Origin: Pirellulales bacterium
GTDB taxonomy: Bacteria; Planctomycetota; Planctomycetia; Pirellulales; Lacipirellulaceae
DNA length: 64,000 nucleotides
Direction: 5' to 3'
NCBI GenBank assembly: GCA_019636345.1
Contig: JAHBXQ010000002.1
Location: forward strand, 496,001-560,000
Below, in pieces: positions 53,609 to 62,504 of this stretch. The stretch's first letter is position 1. Every line of letters begins with the position of its first letter. A program made the position numbers and the translations under genes. The notes beneath the pieces were generated by a model. The model made no database searches and was not told the DNA's origin. It worked only from the letters and a program-made list of their open reading frames with translations.

Positions 53609-54994
53609 CTACCTCGGCTTCCCGCAGGCGGCGGCGATCAGGTCGTATCCCTGGCTCGCCACGACTTCGCATTTTACCAGCGCCCCGGGGCGAAGTCCCG
53701 CGCCCGTGACGTACGCCACCCCGTCCACGTCGGGGGCGTCGGCAAAGCTGCGGGCCACCCAGGCGTTGCGCTCCCCGGGCACGGGCGCGTCGATCAGCAT
53801 GTCCAACTGCCGTCCCAGTTGCGACTCGTTCCACGCGAACGCCACCTCCTGCTGGACGGCCATCAACTCTTCGCGCCGTTGCTCCTTAACCTCCTCGGGG
53901 ACGTGGTCGGGCAGCTTGGCCGCGGGGGTGTCGGGCTCCAGCGAGTAGGTGAACACTCCGGCCCGCTCGAACCGCTGTTCGCGGACGAACTCGACCATTT
54001 CGGCGAATTGCTCGTTGGTCTCCCCGGGAAAGCCGGTGATGAACGTCGTCCGCATGACCAGCCCGGGAATCCGCTCGCGCAACTTGGCGAGCAGCGTTTC
54101 CGTCTCGCCCCGCGTCACGCGGCGCTGCATCCGCCGCAGCATCACGTCGTTGGCGTGTTGCAGCGGCATGTCGAGATACGGCACGATTCGCTCGCTGCCG
54201 GCGATGACGTCGATCACGTCGTCGGTGAAATACATCGGGTACAGGTACATCAGCCGAATCCAGTCGAGCCCCTCGACCTGCTCGAGTTGCCGCAAGAGCT
54301 CGGCGAGCCGTGGCTCGCCGTACAGGTCCATGCCGTAGTACGTCGTGTCTTGAGCCACGACGACCAGTTCGCGCACGCCGTCGGCGGCCAGTTCGCGAGC
54401 TTCGGCGATCACCTCCTCGATCGGCTTGGTGGCGTGACGCCCGCGCATCTTGGGGATCGCGCAGAACGTGCAGAGCCGATCGCATCCCTCGCTGATCTTG
54501 AGGAACGCAAAATGCCGCGGCGTGATCCGCATCCGGGCCGTGTCCGGGAGCGGGCGAACCGGCGCCGGGTGAAACACGGTTCGCTGTTCCTCAAGCCCCC
54601 CGACCAGTCGATCGGCGACCTTGGTCACCTCCTCGCGCCCGAACACCCCGACGAGGTGGTCGATCCCGGGCCGCTCCTCGAGCAGCGACTCCTTCTGCCG
54701 CTCGGCCAGGCAGCCGCTGACGATGACGCCGCGCAGCTTGCCTTGCCGTTTGAGCTCGAGCATCTCGTCGATCGCGCCGAACGACTCGGCCCGCGCCGCT
54801 TCGATGAAGCCGCATGTGTTGACGATGGCGAAGTCGGCGCCCTCGGGCTCGGCGACCAGCTCGTAGCCGTCCAGCCGCAACATCCCCAGCATCCGCTCGC
54901 TGTCGACGAGGTTCTTCGGGCATCCCAGGCTGACGAAGGCGTAACGGCCTTTCGACTGTCCGCGCTGGAGATTCTCGGTAAATTGCGACGACAC
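53609..54994 (-). CDS. rimO: Ribosomal protein S12 methylthiotransferase
   Basis: This encodes 461 residues from GTG 54994. The N-terminal UPF0004 domain has [28 protein letters not shown] and [11 protein letters not shown] with three cluster cysteines. The radical-SAM domain has [15 protein letters not shown] (CxxxCxxC), and a C-terminal TRAM domain follows. The text is RimO rather than MiaB. It adds a methylthio group to Asp of ribosomal protein S12. No ATG is available near the family start. A candidate promoter lies at 55045-55073. Confidence 0.94.
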   Translation of the reverse strand: MSSQFTENLQRGQSKGRYAFVSLGCPKNLVDSERMLGMLRLDGYELVAEPEGADFAIVNTCGFIEAARAESFGAIDEMLELKRQGKLRGVIVSGCLAERQKESLLEERPGIDHLVGVFGREEVTKVADRLVGGLEEQRTVFHPAPVRPLPDTARMRITPRHFAFLKISEGCDRLCTFCAIPKMRGRHATKPIEEVIAEARELAADGVRELVVVAQDTTYYGMDLYGEPRLAELLRQLEQVEGLDWIRLMYLYPMYFTDDVIDVIAGSERIVPYLDMPLQHANDVMLRRMQRRVTRGETETLLAKLRERIPGLVMRTTFITGFPGETNEQFAEMVEFVREQRFERAGVFTYSLEPDTPAAKLPDHVPEEVKEQRREELMAVQQEVAFAWNESQLGRQLDMLIDAPVPGERNAWVARSFADAPDVDGVAYVTGAGLRPGALVKCEVVASQGYDLIAAACGKPR

Positions 54995-55044
54995 GGAGGG
55001 GCTCGGCGTATAGCGGGGGAGGGCACAGGAGAGCGAGACCCCTG

Positions 55045-55073
55045 ATTGTAGACCCAGGGCGCGCCGCCGCCAA
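55045..55073 (-). promoter_or_regulatory. Candidate rimO promoter
   Basis: On the minus strand TTGGCG (55073-55068) and TACAAT (55050-55045) are separated by 17 nt, about 50 nt before the GTG start. Confidence 0.42.
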
Positions 55074-55088
55074 TCGCTGCGGGCTTCC

Positions 55089-55194
55089 GGTCGTGATGCC
55101 TTTGCGCCCTTGGAAGAGTGGCTGGGGGCGCAGCGCAGCAGAGCCCCTAGGGGAGCCCCTGGGAGCCACCCTTCAATTTGGCAGGGTATCACCG
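55089..55194. repeat. Dispersed nested palindrome, copy D (internally deleted)
   Basis: The left arm (GGTCGTGATGCCTTTGCG, GAAGAGTGGCTGGGGGCG) and the end of the right arm (AGCCACCCTTCAATTTGGCA) match the family. The part between the inner hairpin and the right arm is shortened. It lies just upstream of the rimO promoter. Confidence 0.75.
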
Positions 55195-55396
55195 CCGGGC
55201 CGCGGCCGAGAAACTCGCCACAGGGGGCGCAGACTCCGCAGCGGGCAAGCGACTCGGCGACGCGAATCGAGCGATGCGCGTCCCCTCCGGCCGGCTTGGA
55301 CGCCTGCGCCGTTGCGAACAGCGATTGTCGGCACGGGGATCCCTTCGTGGCCTCGGCGGCCAATTCCCTCGCTCGTGGGGATCGCCGGGCCTCCAG

Positions 55397-55792
55397 TCAC
55401 TGCTCGACGACAAAGTCGAATTTCGTCGTTGCGGCGTCGACGAGGGCCTTCAGCGGCGTCGTCGACGCCTCGCCGTAACGGGCCGGCACGGCGAGCGTCT
55501 GGTCGCGGTAACTCTTCCAGATCTTGAGCACCACCTTGTACTCCCCCGGGTTCGCTCCGTCGCCGGGGGTCGTCGTGGTCAAAGCGAACGACCCGTCGGC
55601 GGCGACGTCGCCGACGGCCGGTTTGCCCCCCGCGACGGGTTGGAACACGACCAGCGCGTTCTCGCCTCCCAGCGGCGCTCCGTCGGCGCCCTTCACCGTA
55701 CCGGTCACGGGAATCAGCCCGCTCTTCGGCCCGCACCCGGTCCCGAGGAGCGACAAGCAGGCTGCGAGGGCGAAGTTGAAGGTGCGATTCAT
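55397..55792 (-). CDS. Small lipoprotein paired with DUF1559 protein (copy 2)
   Basis: This encodes 131 residues. The signal ends LSLLGTGC (lipobox). One beta-sandwich regulatory-like domain follows: IPVTGTVKGADGAPLGGENALVVFQP, VAADGSFALTTTTPGDGANPGEYKVVL. This matches the small lipoprotein family found downstream of DUF1559 genes. It is 164 nt downstream of the DUF1559 gene at 55957-57030, nearly the same spacing as the first pair. Function is unknown. Confidence 0.8.
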   Translation of the reverse strand: MNRTFNFALAACLSLLGTGCGPKSGLIPVTGTVKGADGAPLGGENALVVFQPVAGGKPAVGDVAADGSFALTTTTPGDGANPGEYKVVLKIWKSYRDQTLAVPARYGEASTTPLKALVDAATTKFDFVVEQ

Positions 55793-55956
55793 AATGACAT
55801 ATCGGCCTGTCGCATTACGTGACATGCGGCGGACGCGCCTTGATTCAGGGTGTGGTCAAGTCAAACTCATCGATGCGGCGAACTTCAGCAGACGGACGCA
55901 ACGTCAGACGGAGCGATCACGACCGCATTCCTCCGCGCCCGTCCGCGGTTGCTCGG

Positions 55957-57030
55957 TCAGAACGGCATGTCGCCGATGACTTGCCCGTCGGCGCTGGCGA
56001 TCATCTTGTCCCACACGGTCCCCCAGGCGCCGTACGGTCCGCTGGTCTCGACCTCGTTCGACACGAAGTGCGAGCTTCCGTCGGCCATGCCCAGGTTGAC
56101 GCCCCCCGGGTGGGCGCTGCGCGTCGTCGCCTGATCGGCCCAGTCGTCGCCGGTGTAGTCGGGCATGCACTCCTGTTCCAGGATCGTCAGATCCGCGCTG
56201 GTCGGTCCGGCGACGTCGTCGGCATTGGCGTTGCAGACGTTCGGGCCGTTTGCGTCGCCGGTCGATCCGAACCAGAACAGGACGCTGCTCCCCGCTTGGC
56301 CCATCGCCCACGTGCCGCGACGGTCGCGCGGGGTGACGCCTGAGCGAACCTCGGCGACGAGGATCGTGGAACTGCCGCCGTCGGTGATCTGCCGCAGATT
56401 CACCGCGACGTTCGGGCCGATCACGCCGCGGCGTTTGTCGTCCTTCCACCCGGGAGAGTCGGGCCCGAAGATGCCGATCGTGGCCCCGGTGCTGGTCGTC
56501 AGCAACGGTCCGTTGCCCGCATTGGCGGCGTAGTTGCCGCGAGCCCAGTAGACCGGCGTCCGCGGCCCTTGGACTTCCATGTGTTGATAGGCGAAGGAAT
56601 CCGACGGGCACCGCAGCGCGTCGATCACCGTCGTCCGCGCCGGTTCGTTCGCCGTGTCCGAGATGTACTTCGTCAGATCGAACCGGTCGTACACCGTCTG
56701 CTGCTCCATGTAGGGGAGCACGCGGATGATCCAGTTCGGCCCGATGTTCGGCGAGGTCGCCGGGTTGGTCCCGGCCGGGAAGTCAAACGCCGAGGGAAAC
56801 GACTTCCTGGCCGACTCGTAGTTCAACAGCCCCAAGCTCACTTGACGCAGGTTGCTCAGGCACTGACTGCGGCGCGCCGCCTCGCGCGCCGCTTGGATTG
56901 CCGGCAACAGCAGCGCCACCAGCACGCCGATGATCGCGATGACGACCAACAATTCGACCAAGGTGAAGCCCCGAGATCGGCGGCGCGACCTCGGTGCGCA
57001 GTGCGCACAACGCAGCGGCGTGACTTGCAT
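55957..57030 (-). CDS. DUF1559 prepilin-like protein (copy 2)
   Basis: This encodes 357 residues. The leader is [21 protein letters not shown] and the helix [17 protein letters not shown] is nearly identical to copy 1. The body is shorter and diverges, ending [18 protein letters not shown] longer basic leader ([14 protein letters not shown]) precedes the cleavage site. GAGGACG precedes the ATG. Like copy 1, it is followed by a small lipoprotein gene. Confidence 0.92.
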   Translation of the reverse strand: MQVTPLRCAHCAPRSRRRSRGFTLVELLVVIAIIGVLVALLLPAIQAAREAARRSQCLSNLRQVSLGLLNYESARKSFPSAFDFPAGTNPATSPNIGPNWIIRVLPYMEQQTVYDRFDLTKYISDTANEPARTTVIDALRCPSDSFAYQHMEVQGPRTPVYWARGNYAANAGNGPLLTTSTGATIGIFGPDSPGWKDDKRRGVIGPNVAVNLRQITDGGSSTILVAEVRSGVTPRDRRGTWAMGQAGSSVLFWFGSTGDANGPNVCNANADDVAGPTSADLTILEQECMPDYTGDDWADQATTRSAHPGGVNLGMADGSSHFVSNEVETSGPYGAWGTVWDKMIASADGQVIGDMPF

Positions 57031-57381
57031 GGCAAGCGTCCTCGATGTTCACTCTGCGGCATGACGTGTGAGGAGGCGGCCCCGGTGCGGCGGCTCGCTG
57101 CGAGCGGCGCGGCGCAAGGCGGCTGGGCGACAAAGCGACGATCGGCGAGGCGGGCTCGACGAACGTTTGTTGCGACGTCGATTCTCATCCTAATCTTCGC
57201 CCGGTCGCAAACGCGAGAGCGGCGCACACGAAAACTGCGCACCGCATTGTCGCAGGAGCGCAGGCGAGTGCGCCTGCGCAGGCGGAATCGTGTTCCCGCG
57301 GAACGTGCAAGGCAAGTCGGCTCGATGAGCGACTTGCGATCACTTGGTTTCCCGGCGCCTCGACGCCGAGGCGCCGATTTC
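57031..57381. other. Intergenic region upstream of the second DUF1559 gene
   Basis: 350 bases between murG and the DUF1559 gene, both minus. A GC hairpin GCGCAGGCG-AGTG-CGCCTGCGC lies at 57258-57279. It has no T-tract. No gene is seen. Confidence 0.45.
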
Positions 57382-58575
57382 TCAGGCCGCCAACCGAACC
57401 GTCGACCCGCCGCAGAGTTGATCGCGGATCGCCGCAGCGATCTCGGCCGAGGCTTGCGGCCGCGCCAACCGCTGGATGTTGCGGGTCATCTCGGCCCGCA
57501 CGTGATGATCGGCCAGCAGCGGCTCCAGCTCGCGCGTCAGCGCCGCGTCGAGCGCCCCGGCCTGGGACGATTCGTCGATCATCCGACACGCCCCCGCGGC
57601 GGTGAACACCTTGGCGTTGGCGATCTGGTGATTGTCGGCCGCTTGCGGGTACGGCACCAGCACCGACGGCGTGCCGGCGAGCGACAACTCGGCCAGCGTC
57701 ATCCCGCCGGCACGGCTGATCGCCAGATCGCTGGCGAACAGCACCGACGCGATCTCGTCGATGTAAGTGACGGCCAACGCCTGCAGTCCCAGCGCGGCGT
57801 AACGGGCTTCGGTCTCCTGCAGTTGCCCCTCGCCCGTCTGGTGGACGATTTGCCATCCCTTGAGCCGATCTCCCAACTTCTTGAGAGCCGCGGGGACCGC
57901 TTCGTTCAGCGACCGCGCTCCCGCCGCGCCGCCGAGAACGACCAGTCGGCGTTGACGATACGGCTGATTAGCCACCAGTTCGAGCGACGAGTCGGCGCTT
58001 CCTGTTGCCGCGGAACTTGCCGACGTCGAGCGCTGCTGCAATCGGCGGTAGAGTTGCTCGAACGACGGCCGCGCCGGGTTGCCGGTCACTTGCACCGGGG
58101 CTTGCACGTGCAGGTGAGGCCGCACCTCCTCGAACGCCGCGCACACCAGCGAGGCTCCGCGCGACAGCCACCGCGTCGTCCATCCGGGGACCGCGTTTTG
58201 CTCGAGGAGCACGACCGGAATGCCCCGCGCCACCGCCGCACGGACGATCGCCGCGCTGGTGTAGCCTCCTAATCCCACGACGAGCGAGACGCGCTGTTCG
58301 CGCAGCATCCACCTTGCGGCGCAGTAGCCCGCGACGTTGTCGGTGACGAACCGCAGCGCCTGCACGGGGTTGCGAGGCGTCGGTTGCGAAGGGATGACCG
58401 TGTAGCGAAAGCCCGCGGTCTTGACGGCATGCCGCTCGCGCGCGGACCCGCCCCCGGCGAACGTGAGGTCGATCCCCGGCATCCGCGCCGCGAGATGCTC
58501 GGCGACGGCCAGCCCGGGATGAAGGTGCCCGACGGAACCGCCGCCGGCGAACAAGACGTGGGGATTCATAGCCAT
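57382..58575 (-). CDS. murG: UDP-GlcNAc transferase MurG
   Basis: This encodes 397 residues. The N-terminal Rossmann loop reads FAGGGSVGHLHPGLAVAEHL, where the usual second half of GGTGGH is changed to GSVGH. VVGLGGYTSAAIV and LLEQNAVPGWTTRWL are typical, and the C-terminal UDP-sugar site AGGMTLAELSLAGTPSVLVPYPQAADNHQ is clear in segments. It adds GlcNAc to lipid I in peptidoglycan synthesis, consistent with planctomycetes making peptidoglycan. The ATG at 58575 has AGGA 10 nt upstream. It lies just beyond a Mur-ligase-like pair. Confidence 0.92.
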   Translation of the reverse strand: MAMNPHVLFAGGGSVGHLHPGLAVAEHLAARMPGIDLTFAGGGSARERHAVKTAGFRYTVIPSQPTPRNPVQALRFVTDNVAGYCAARWMLREQRVSLVVGLGGYTSAAIVRAAVARGIPVVLLEQNAVPGWTTRWLSRGASLVCAAFEEVRPHLHVQAPVQVTGNPARPSFEQLYRRLQQRSTSASSAATGSADSSLELVANQPYRQRRLVVLGGAAGARSLNEAVPAALKKLGDRLKGWQIVHQTGEGQLQETEARYAALGLQALAVTYIDEIASVLFASDLAISRAGGMTLAELSLAGTPSVLVPYPQAADNHQIANAKVFTAAGACRMIDESSQAGALDAALTRELEPLLADHHVRAEMTRNIQRLARPQASAEIAAAIRDQLCGGSTVRLAA

Positions 58576-59162
58576 TGCAAAAACGTCCTGGAGGTCGACA
58601 CGGCCAATCGGGGCGCCGGCGGCGCGACCGTCGGAGCGGGTCGCACGCTGCGCGGAGCGGACGGCCGTCAGGCCGAGGTCGGCAGCGCTTCGGTTTGCGT
58701 CATGATATGGGTCGGTCGGAAAGAACGTGCGGAGCGCATGGGAACGCCCGACGCGGCCCCTCGCCTCGCCGGGGAGGGGCGATGGGAGCGGCGACGCGGC
58801 GCGACCGCATCGCAGGTCCCTTGCCCCTCGCCCGACTCGGGAGGAAGCCGGCGTGGATCCGCCGGGCGACTGGGGCGATCGCAAGGATCGCCCCAGCCCC
58901 CGGACGTAAGTTCCATCGTGAAGCGCCCGAGCGAGCCGCAGACCCAGATGCTGCTCGCCAGGACATCATGCTCCAACCCCAGGGAGGGCGGTTCGCCAGA
59001 CCCCGCAATCCGACGAACCAACGATGGAACTTGGCAATGGTTTGTGGCGAAGGCGAGTACGATGGCGAGAGGTCGGAGGTCCGGGAGCTGACCCGCAACC
59101 GTCGAATGAAACGACTCTCGCCCTTGTCTCTTGAACCTTCTCTCGTTTTCTCGTTTTCCCCG
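58576..59162. other. Intergenic region with GC palindromes
   Basis: About 590 bases. It contains CCTCGCCGGGGAGGGGC at 58764-58780, identical to a stretch at 36591-36607 inside gspH. No ORF is convincing. Confidence 0.45.
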
Positions 59163-59672
59163 CTAGGCGGCGTGCGCCGCGACTTCGAATCGCGAGGCAA
59201 GCCGTTCGGCGAGTTTGTCGCAACTGGCGGCGCTGATCCCCAGGGCGAGCACCGTGTCGCCAGGGATGAGCGAATCGTTCAGCAGATTCCGTGCAGTCGG
59301 ATCGTCGCTGCAGACGACTACCCGGCCCACCGGCAGGCCTGCGTCGCGAGCCGCCGTCGCCAACTCGCGGGCTCCGTGCCCGCTCACGATCACGGCGTCG
59401 GCTTGGCCGTCCTCGACGAACCGCGCGCCCCAGGCGTGCAGATCGACATGGGGCGAATCGGCCAATTCGGTCGCATCGCACCAGATCACGCGACGTCCCG
59501 CGGCCCGGAACTGCCGCAGCGAGTCGAGCGCGGCTTCGGCCACGACCGGCGATGCGTGCGGGGCCGACAGAATCGTGGCGCCGGGGGCTGCCATCAGCCG
59601 CGGCCGCAACGAGCGGCGGGTGCCGCACTCGCCGACGGTCGCAAGAGGCGTTTGTTCGACGATCAAATTCAT
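59163..59672 (-). CDS. Stand-alone MurF C-terminal-domain-like protein
   Basis: This encodes 169 residues with no enzyme family I can name for the whole. From residue 30 the text runs like the C-terminal domain of MurF-type ligases: GATILSAPHASPVVAEAALDSL where MurF has DxYNANPxS..AL, GRRVIWCDATELADS where MurF has RRxxVLGDMxELG, DAVIVSG, and NDSLIPGDTVLALGIS where MurF has PGDxVLVKGS. The catalytic and ATP-binding domains are absent. GAGGGAG precedes the start. It lies 23 nt after the MurE-like gene, so the two are probably co-transcribed. Function is unknown. Confidence 0.72.
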   Translation of the reverse strand: MNLIVEQTPLATVGECGTRRSLRPRLMAAPGATILSAPHASPVVAEAALDSLRQFRAAGRRVIWCDATELADSPHVDLHAWGARFVEDGQADAVIVSGHGARELATAARDAGLPVGRVVVCSDDPTARNLLNDSLIPGDTVLALGISAASCDKLAERLASRFEVAAHAA

Positions 59673-59695
59673 GTCAACTCCCTCGTGAAGTCCCC

Positions 59696-61168
59696 TCAGG
59701 CCGCAAGCCGGAGGGCGGGAACATTGCGGGCGTAAAGCATTTCGCGCACCGCCTCAACGTCGCCAATTGTTTCCGAACGCTCGCCGAACGCGAATCGCGG
59801 TCGTGCGAAGCTGCCGGCCACGACGACCACGTCGCCGGCGTCGGCCATGGCGACGGCCCAGGCGATCGCCTCGCCGCGGTCGGCGACCACCTGCAAACGG
59901 TCGGTCGACAACCACTGGTCGTCAGGATTCAGATTGCCGGCGGCGCGATCGGTCACGATCGCCACGTCGGCCAGTTTGCGAATCACGCTGCGCAGCGAAG
60001 CCGTTTCGTCGACGGAGTTCGGCAACGAGTCGCCCAAGACGCAGATCACGCGCCCGGCCGCGAACTGACGAGCCGTCCGCAGCGCCGCGGCCAGCGAATG
60101 CGGCGCGGCGGCCGAGTCGACGTACACCGGGAATTCCTGCCCGCAGTCGATTCGTTCCATCTGGCCCGGCATGACGCCGACCTGTTCGATGCCGCGGGCG
60201 ATCGTCTCCAGATCGATCCCCTCGACCAGCGCCACCGTGGCTGCAGCAAGACAGTTTTCGACATGCTTGCGACCGACGACGGTCGAGCGAATCGCGGCCG
60301 AGTCCTCCCCGGCCGCGAGGACCCACAGAGTTTCGGTCGCATTTTCCTCGACGATCGTCGCCATGATCTGGGCCGCGTCGCCCAAGCCGTAGGTCAGCGC
60401 GGGAGCGTCGAGTTCCGCCAGCCACCGGCAGCAGACTTGGTCGTCGGCGTTGAGCACGGCCATGCCCGTGGGGGAGAGCAGATCCAGGGCGCGCCGCTCG
60501 GCGTTGCGATAGTTTTCGCGCGTGTGGTGCAGGTCGAGCCGCCGCTCGCTGATCGAGGTGACGCAGACCGCGTCGAACTCGACGCCGGCCAACCGGGCTT
60601 GAGCCAAGGCCGCGCTCGAAGTCTCGACGATCGCGTGCGTGCAGCCGGCCGCTTCCATGCGAGCCAGGCGCGAGGCGAACTCGACAGGGGAGGGCGCTTC
60701 GCCCCAACCGGGACCGACCGAGATGCCGTCGCTCGTCTTGGTCGAGCTGAGAACGCCGAACTCGAAGTCGGCGGCGCGGAAGATCGATTCCAGCAGCGTC
60801 GCCGCCGCAGTCTTGCCGTGCGTGCCGACGATGCCGATCGTCTTGATCTGTCGCGAGGGGTGTTCGACCAACGCGTGGCACAACTCGCCGTAGGCGATGC
60901 GCGAATCCTCGACCTGATAGACCGGGACGCCGAACGCGGCGACCGGACGATCGCAAATCACCGCGGCGGCGCCGCGACGAACTGCTTCGGCTGCGTGATC
61001 GTGTCCGTCGTCGTCGTCGCTCAGGACGGCGACGAACGCATCGCCCGCTTGAACGTCGCGCCAATCGGCCGTGCAGGCCGAGACGCGGATTCCGGGGGCT
61101 CCGGTGCGGTCGGCGAGGGCGAACAGGGCGTCGAGCGAGACGCCGAACGAGTTGGGCGCTAGCGACAT
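59696..61168 (-). CDS. Degenerate MurE-like Mur ligase
   Basis: This encodes 490 residues with all three Mur ligase domains. The P-loop is GIVGTHGKTAAATLLE, the central domain has ETSSAALAQARLAGVEFD, and VTSISERRLDLHHTRENYR replaces the usual NLxxDHLDYHG. The C-terminal domain has VICVLGD and VVVVAGSFA, but the meso-DAP recognition motif DNPR and the GKGHE motif are not found at their expected places (VTDRAAGNLNP, AGSFARPRF). The substrate has therefore probably changed or activity been lost. A strong AAGGAGG precedes the ATG. Confidence 0.82.
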   Translation of the reverse strand: MSLAPNSFGVSLDALFALADRTGAPGIRVSACTADWRDVQAGDAFVAVLSDDDDGHDHAAEAVRRGAAAVICDRPVAAFGVPVYQVEDSRIAYGELCHALVEHPSRQIKTIGIVGTHGKTAAATLLESIFRAADFEFGVLSSTKTSDGISVGPGWGEAPSPVEFASRLARMEAAGCTHAIVETSSAALAQARLAGVEFDAVCVTSISERRLDLHHTRENYRNAERRALDLLSPTGMAVLNADDQVCCRWLAELDAPALTYGLGDAAQIMATIVEENATETLWVLAAGEDSAAIRSTVVGRKHVENCLAAATVALVEGIDLETIARGIEQVGVMPGQMERIDCGQEFPVYVDSAAAPHSLAAALRTARQFAAGRVICVLGDSLPNSVDETASLRSVIRKLADVAIVTDRAAGNLNPDDQWLSTDRLQVVADRGEAIAWAVAMADAGDVVVVAGSFARPRFAFGERSETIGDVEAVREMLYARNVPALRLAA

Positions 61169-61750
61169 GGCGACAGGCCTCCTTGCCTGCGGTCAGCGCC
61201 GTCCCCGATTTGCGGGCGGGAACGCCGTCGACTCAGTGTGTCGTCGCGGGAACGAGAATCCGTTCTCGTTCGCTCCGCTCGTCGCTTGCCGAGCGGCCGT
61301 CCTGGCTGCTGCGGCGCGTCGTTCGCCTGGGTCGCGACGACGTTGCGAGAGCGGCGGGAGTTGACCGCATTCCGCCCGATGCGTCAAGGCGAGTTCGCCG
61401 CGGGGCAATTCCGTTGCTAGCGAGGTCGGGCCGCGACGCCTGCGTCTGGCGATCTCGCGCCATGTCGCGAAAGCGCACAGGTCGGCGCGAACGCGATGAG
61501 TCTGTCGGCGCTTCTCGGACCGCGAGATCGAACCGGTCGCGAGCCGGGTCTTCCCTTGCGAGTGCGATTTGCGTCCCGCTGCGTTCCTTCGCGATTGCTG
61601 TCCAGCGATGCACGTCGGCGAGAGGCAAGGCGGGGGAAGCGCTGGGAAGTTTTCGCTGGACACGGTCGCGGCGGCTGCTGACAATTGCTGTCACGCCGAC
61701 GGTTCGGCTGTTTCCCTTCTCTCGTGACGTGCATGATTGCGCATCGCGTT
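61169..61750. other. Divergent intergenic region
   Basis: About 580 bases between the MurE-like gene and the PTS-EIIA-like gene. Small frames on both strands have no ribosome sites. No repeat or RNA gene seen. Promoters for both flanking genes must lie here. Confidence 0.4.
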
Positions 61751-62458
61751 ATGGCTGACGAAGACTTTGACATCGCCACGCTCGCCGTGTACCTGCACCT
61801 GATGCCGGCGCAGGTGGCGCGGATGGCCGAGCGCGGCAAAGTGCCGGGGCGTCGTATCGGGGGGGAGTGGCGATTTTCGCGGCCGGAGATCAATCAGTGG
61901 CTTGAGGAGCGGATCGGAGCGAGCGACGAGGTCGAGTTGGCGGCGCTCGAATCGAGCTTCGAACGATCCGACGTGATGGGGTCGCACGCGCCGCTGGCCG
62001 AGCTGATGCCCCCCGAGGCGGTCGCGGCGCCGCTGGCCGCTCGCACCCGCGGGAAGGTGATCGCCGCGATGGCCGAACTCGCCGCCGACACCGGGTTGCT
62101 GTGGGACCCGCACAAAATGGCCGAGGCGATCACGGCGCGCGAGGAGATGATGTCGACCGCGCTCGACGTCGGCGTCGCTCTGCTCCACCCTCGTCGGCCC
62201 CAGGCGTCGATCTTGGGCGGGCCGGTGGTCGCGCTGGGAATCGTCGCCGGGGGGATCCCCTTCGGAGGCGGGGGCGGGGGGCTCACCGACATCTTCTTTC
62301 TCATTGCGGCGACCAACGACCAGGAACATTTGCGAATCCTCGCCCGCTTGAGCCGCATCATCAACGACGCCGCATGGCTGACCGAGTTGCGCGCGGCGCC
62401 CGACGCCGCGGCTGTGCGAAAACTGGTGCTCCAGCGCGACGCTCACTTTGCGGGCTGA
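61751..62458 (+). CDS. HTH (excisionase-like) plus PTS EIIA-Ntr-like fusion protein
   Basis: This encodes 235 residues. Residues 1-56 are a MerR/excisionase-type helix-turn-helix: IATLAVYLHLMPAQVARMAERGKVPGRRIGGEWRF in segments, ending EINQWLEERIG. Residues of about 75-225 are a PtsN/fructose EIIA domain with the phosphohistidine region GVALLHPRRPQ and a glycine-rich loop. EIIA-Ntr proteins are phosphorylated by PTS and regulate nitrogen, potassium or carbon processes. A DNA-binding head suggests direct transcriptional control. An upstream in-frame ATG at 61733 is possible. Confidence 0.8.
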   Translation: MADEDFDIATLAVYLHLMPAQVARMAERGKVPGRRIGGEWRFSRPEINQWLEERIGASDEVELAALESSFERSDVMGSHAPLAELMPPEAVAAPLAARTRGKVIAAMAELAADTGLLWDPHKMAEAITAREEMMSTALDVGVALLHPRRPQASILGGPVVALGIVAGGIPFGGGGGGLTDIFFLIAATNDQEHLRILARLSRIINDAAWLTELRAAPDAAAVRKLVLQRDAHFAG

Positions 62459-62504
62459 CGACCTCGACCTGACCCCGGCGACATGAACCCCGCGAACGTG
62501 CGAC

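Noticed and set aside
61417-61893. Minus-strand 158-codon frame overlapping the EIIA-like gene
   Set aside because: It is antisense to the HTH region and has no motif or ribosome site.
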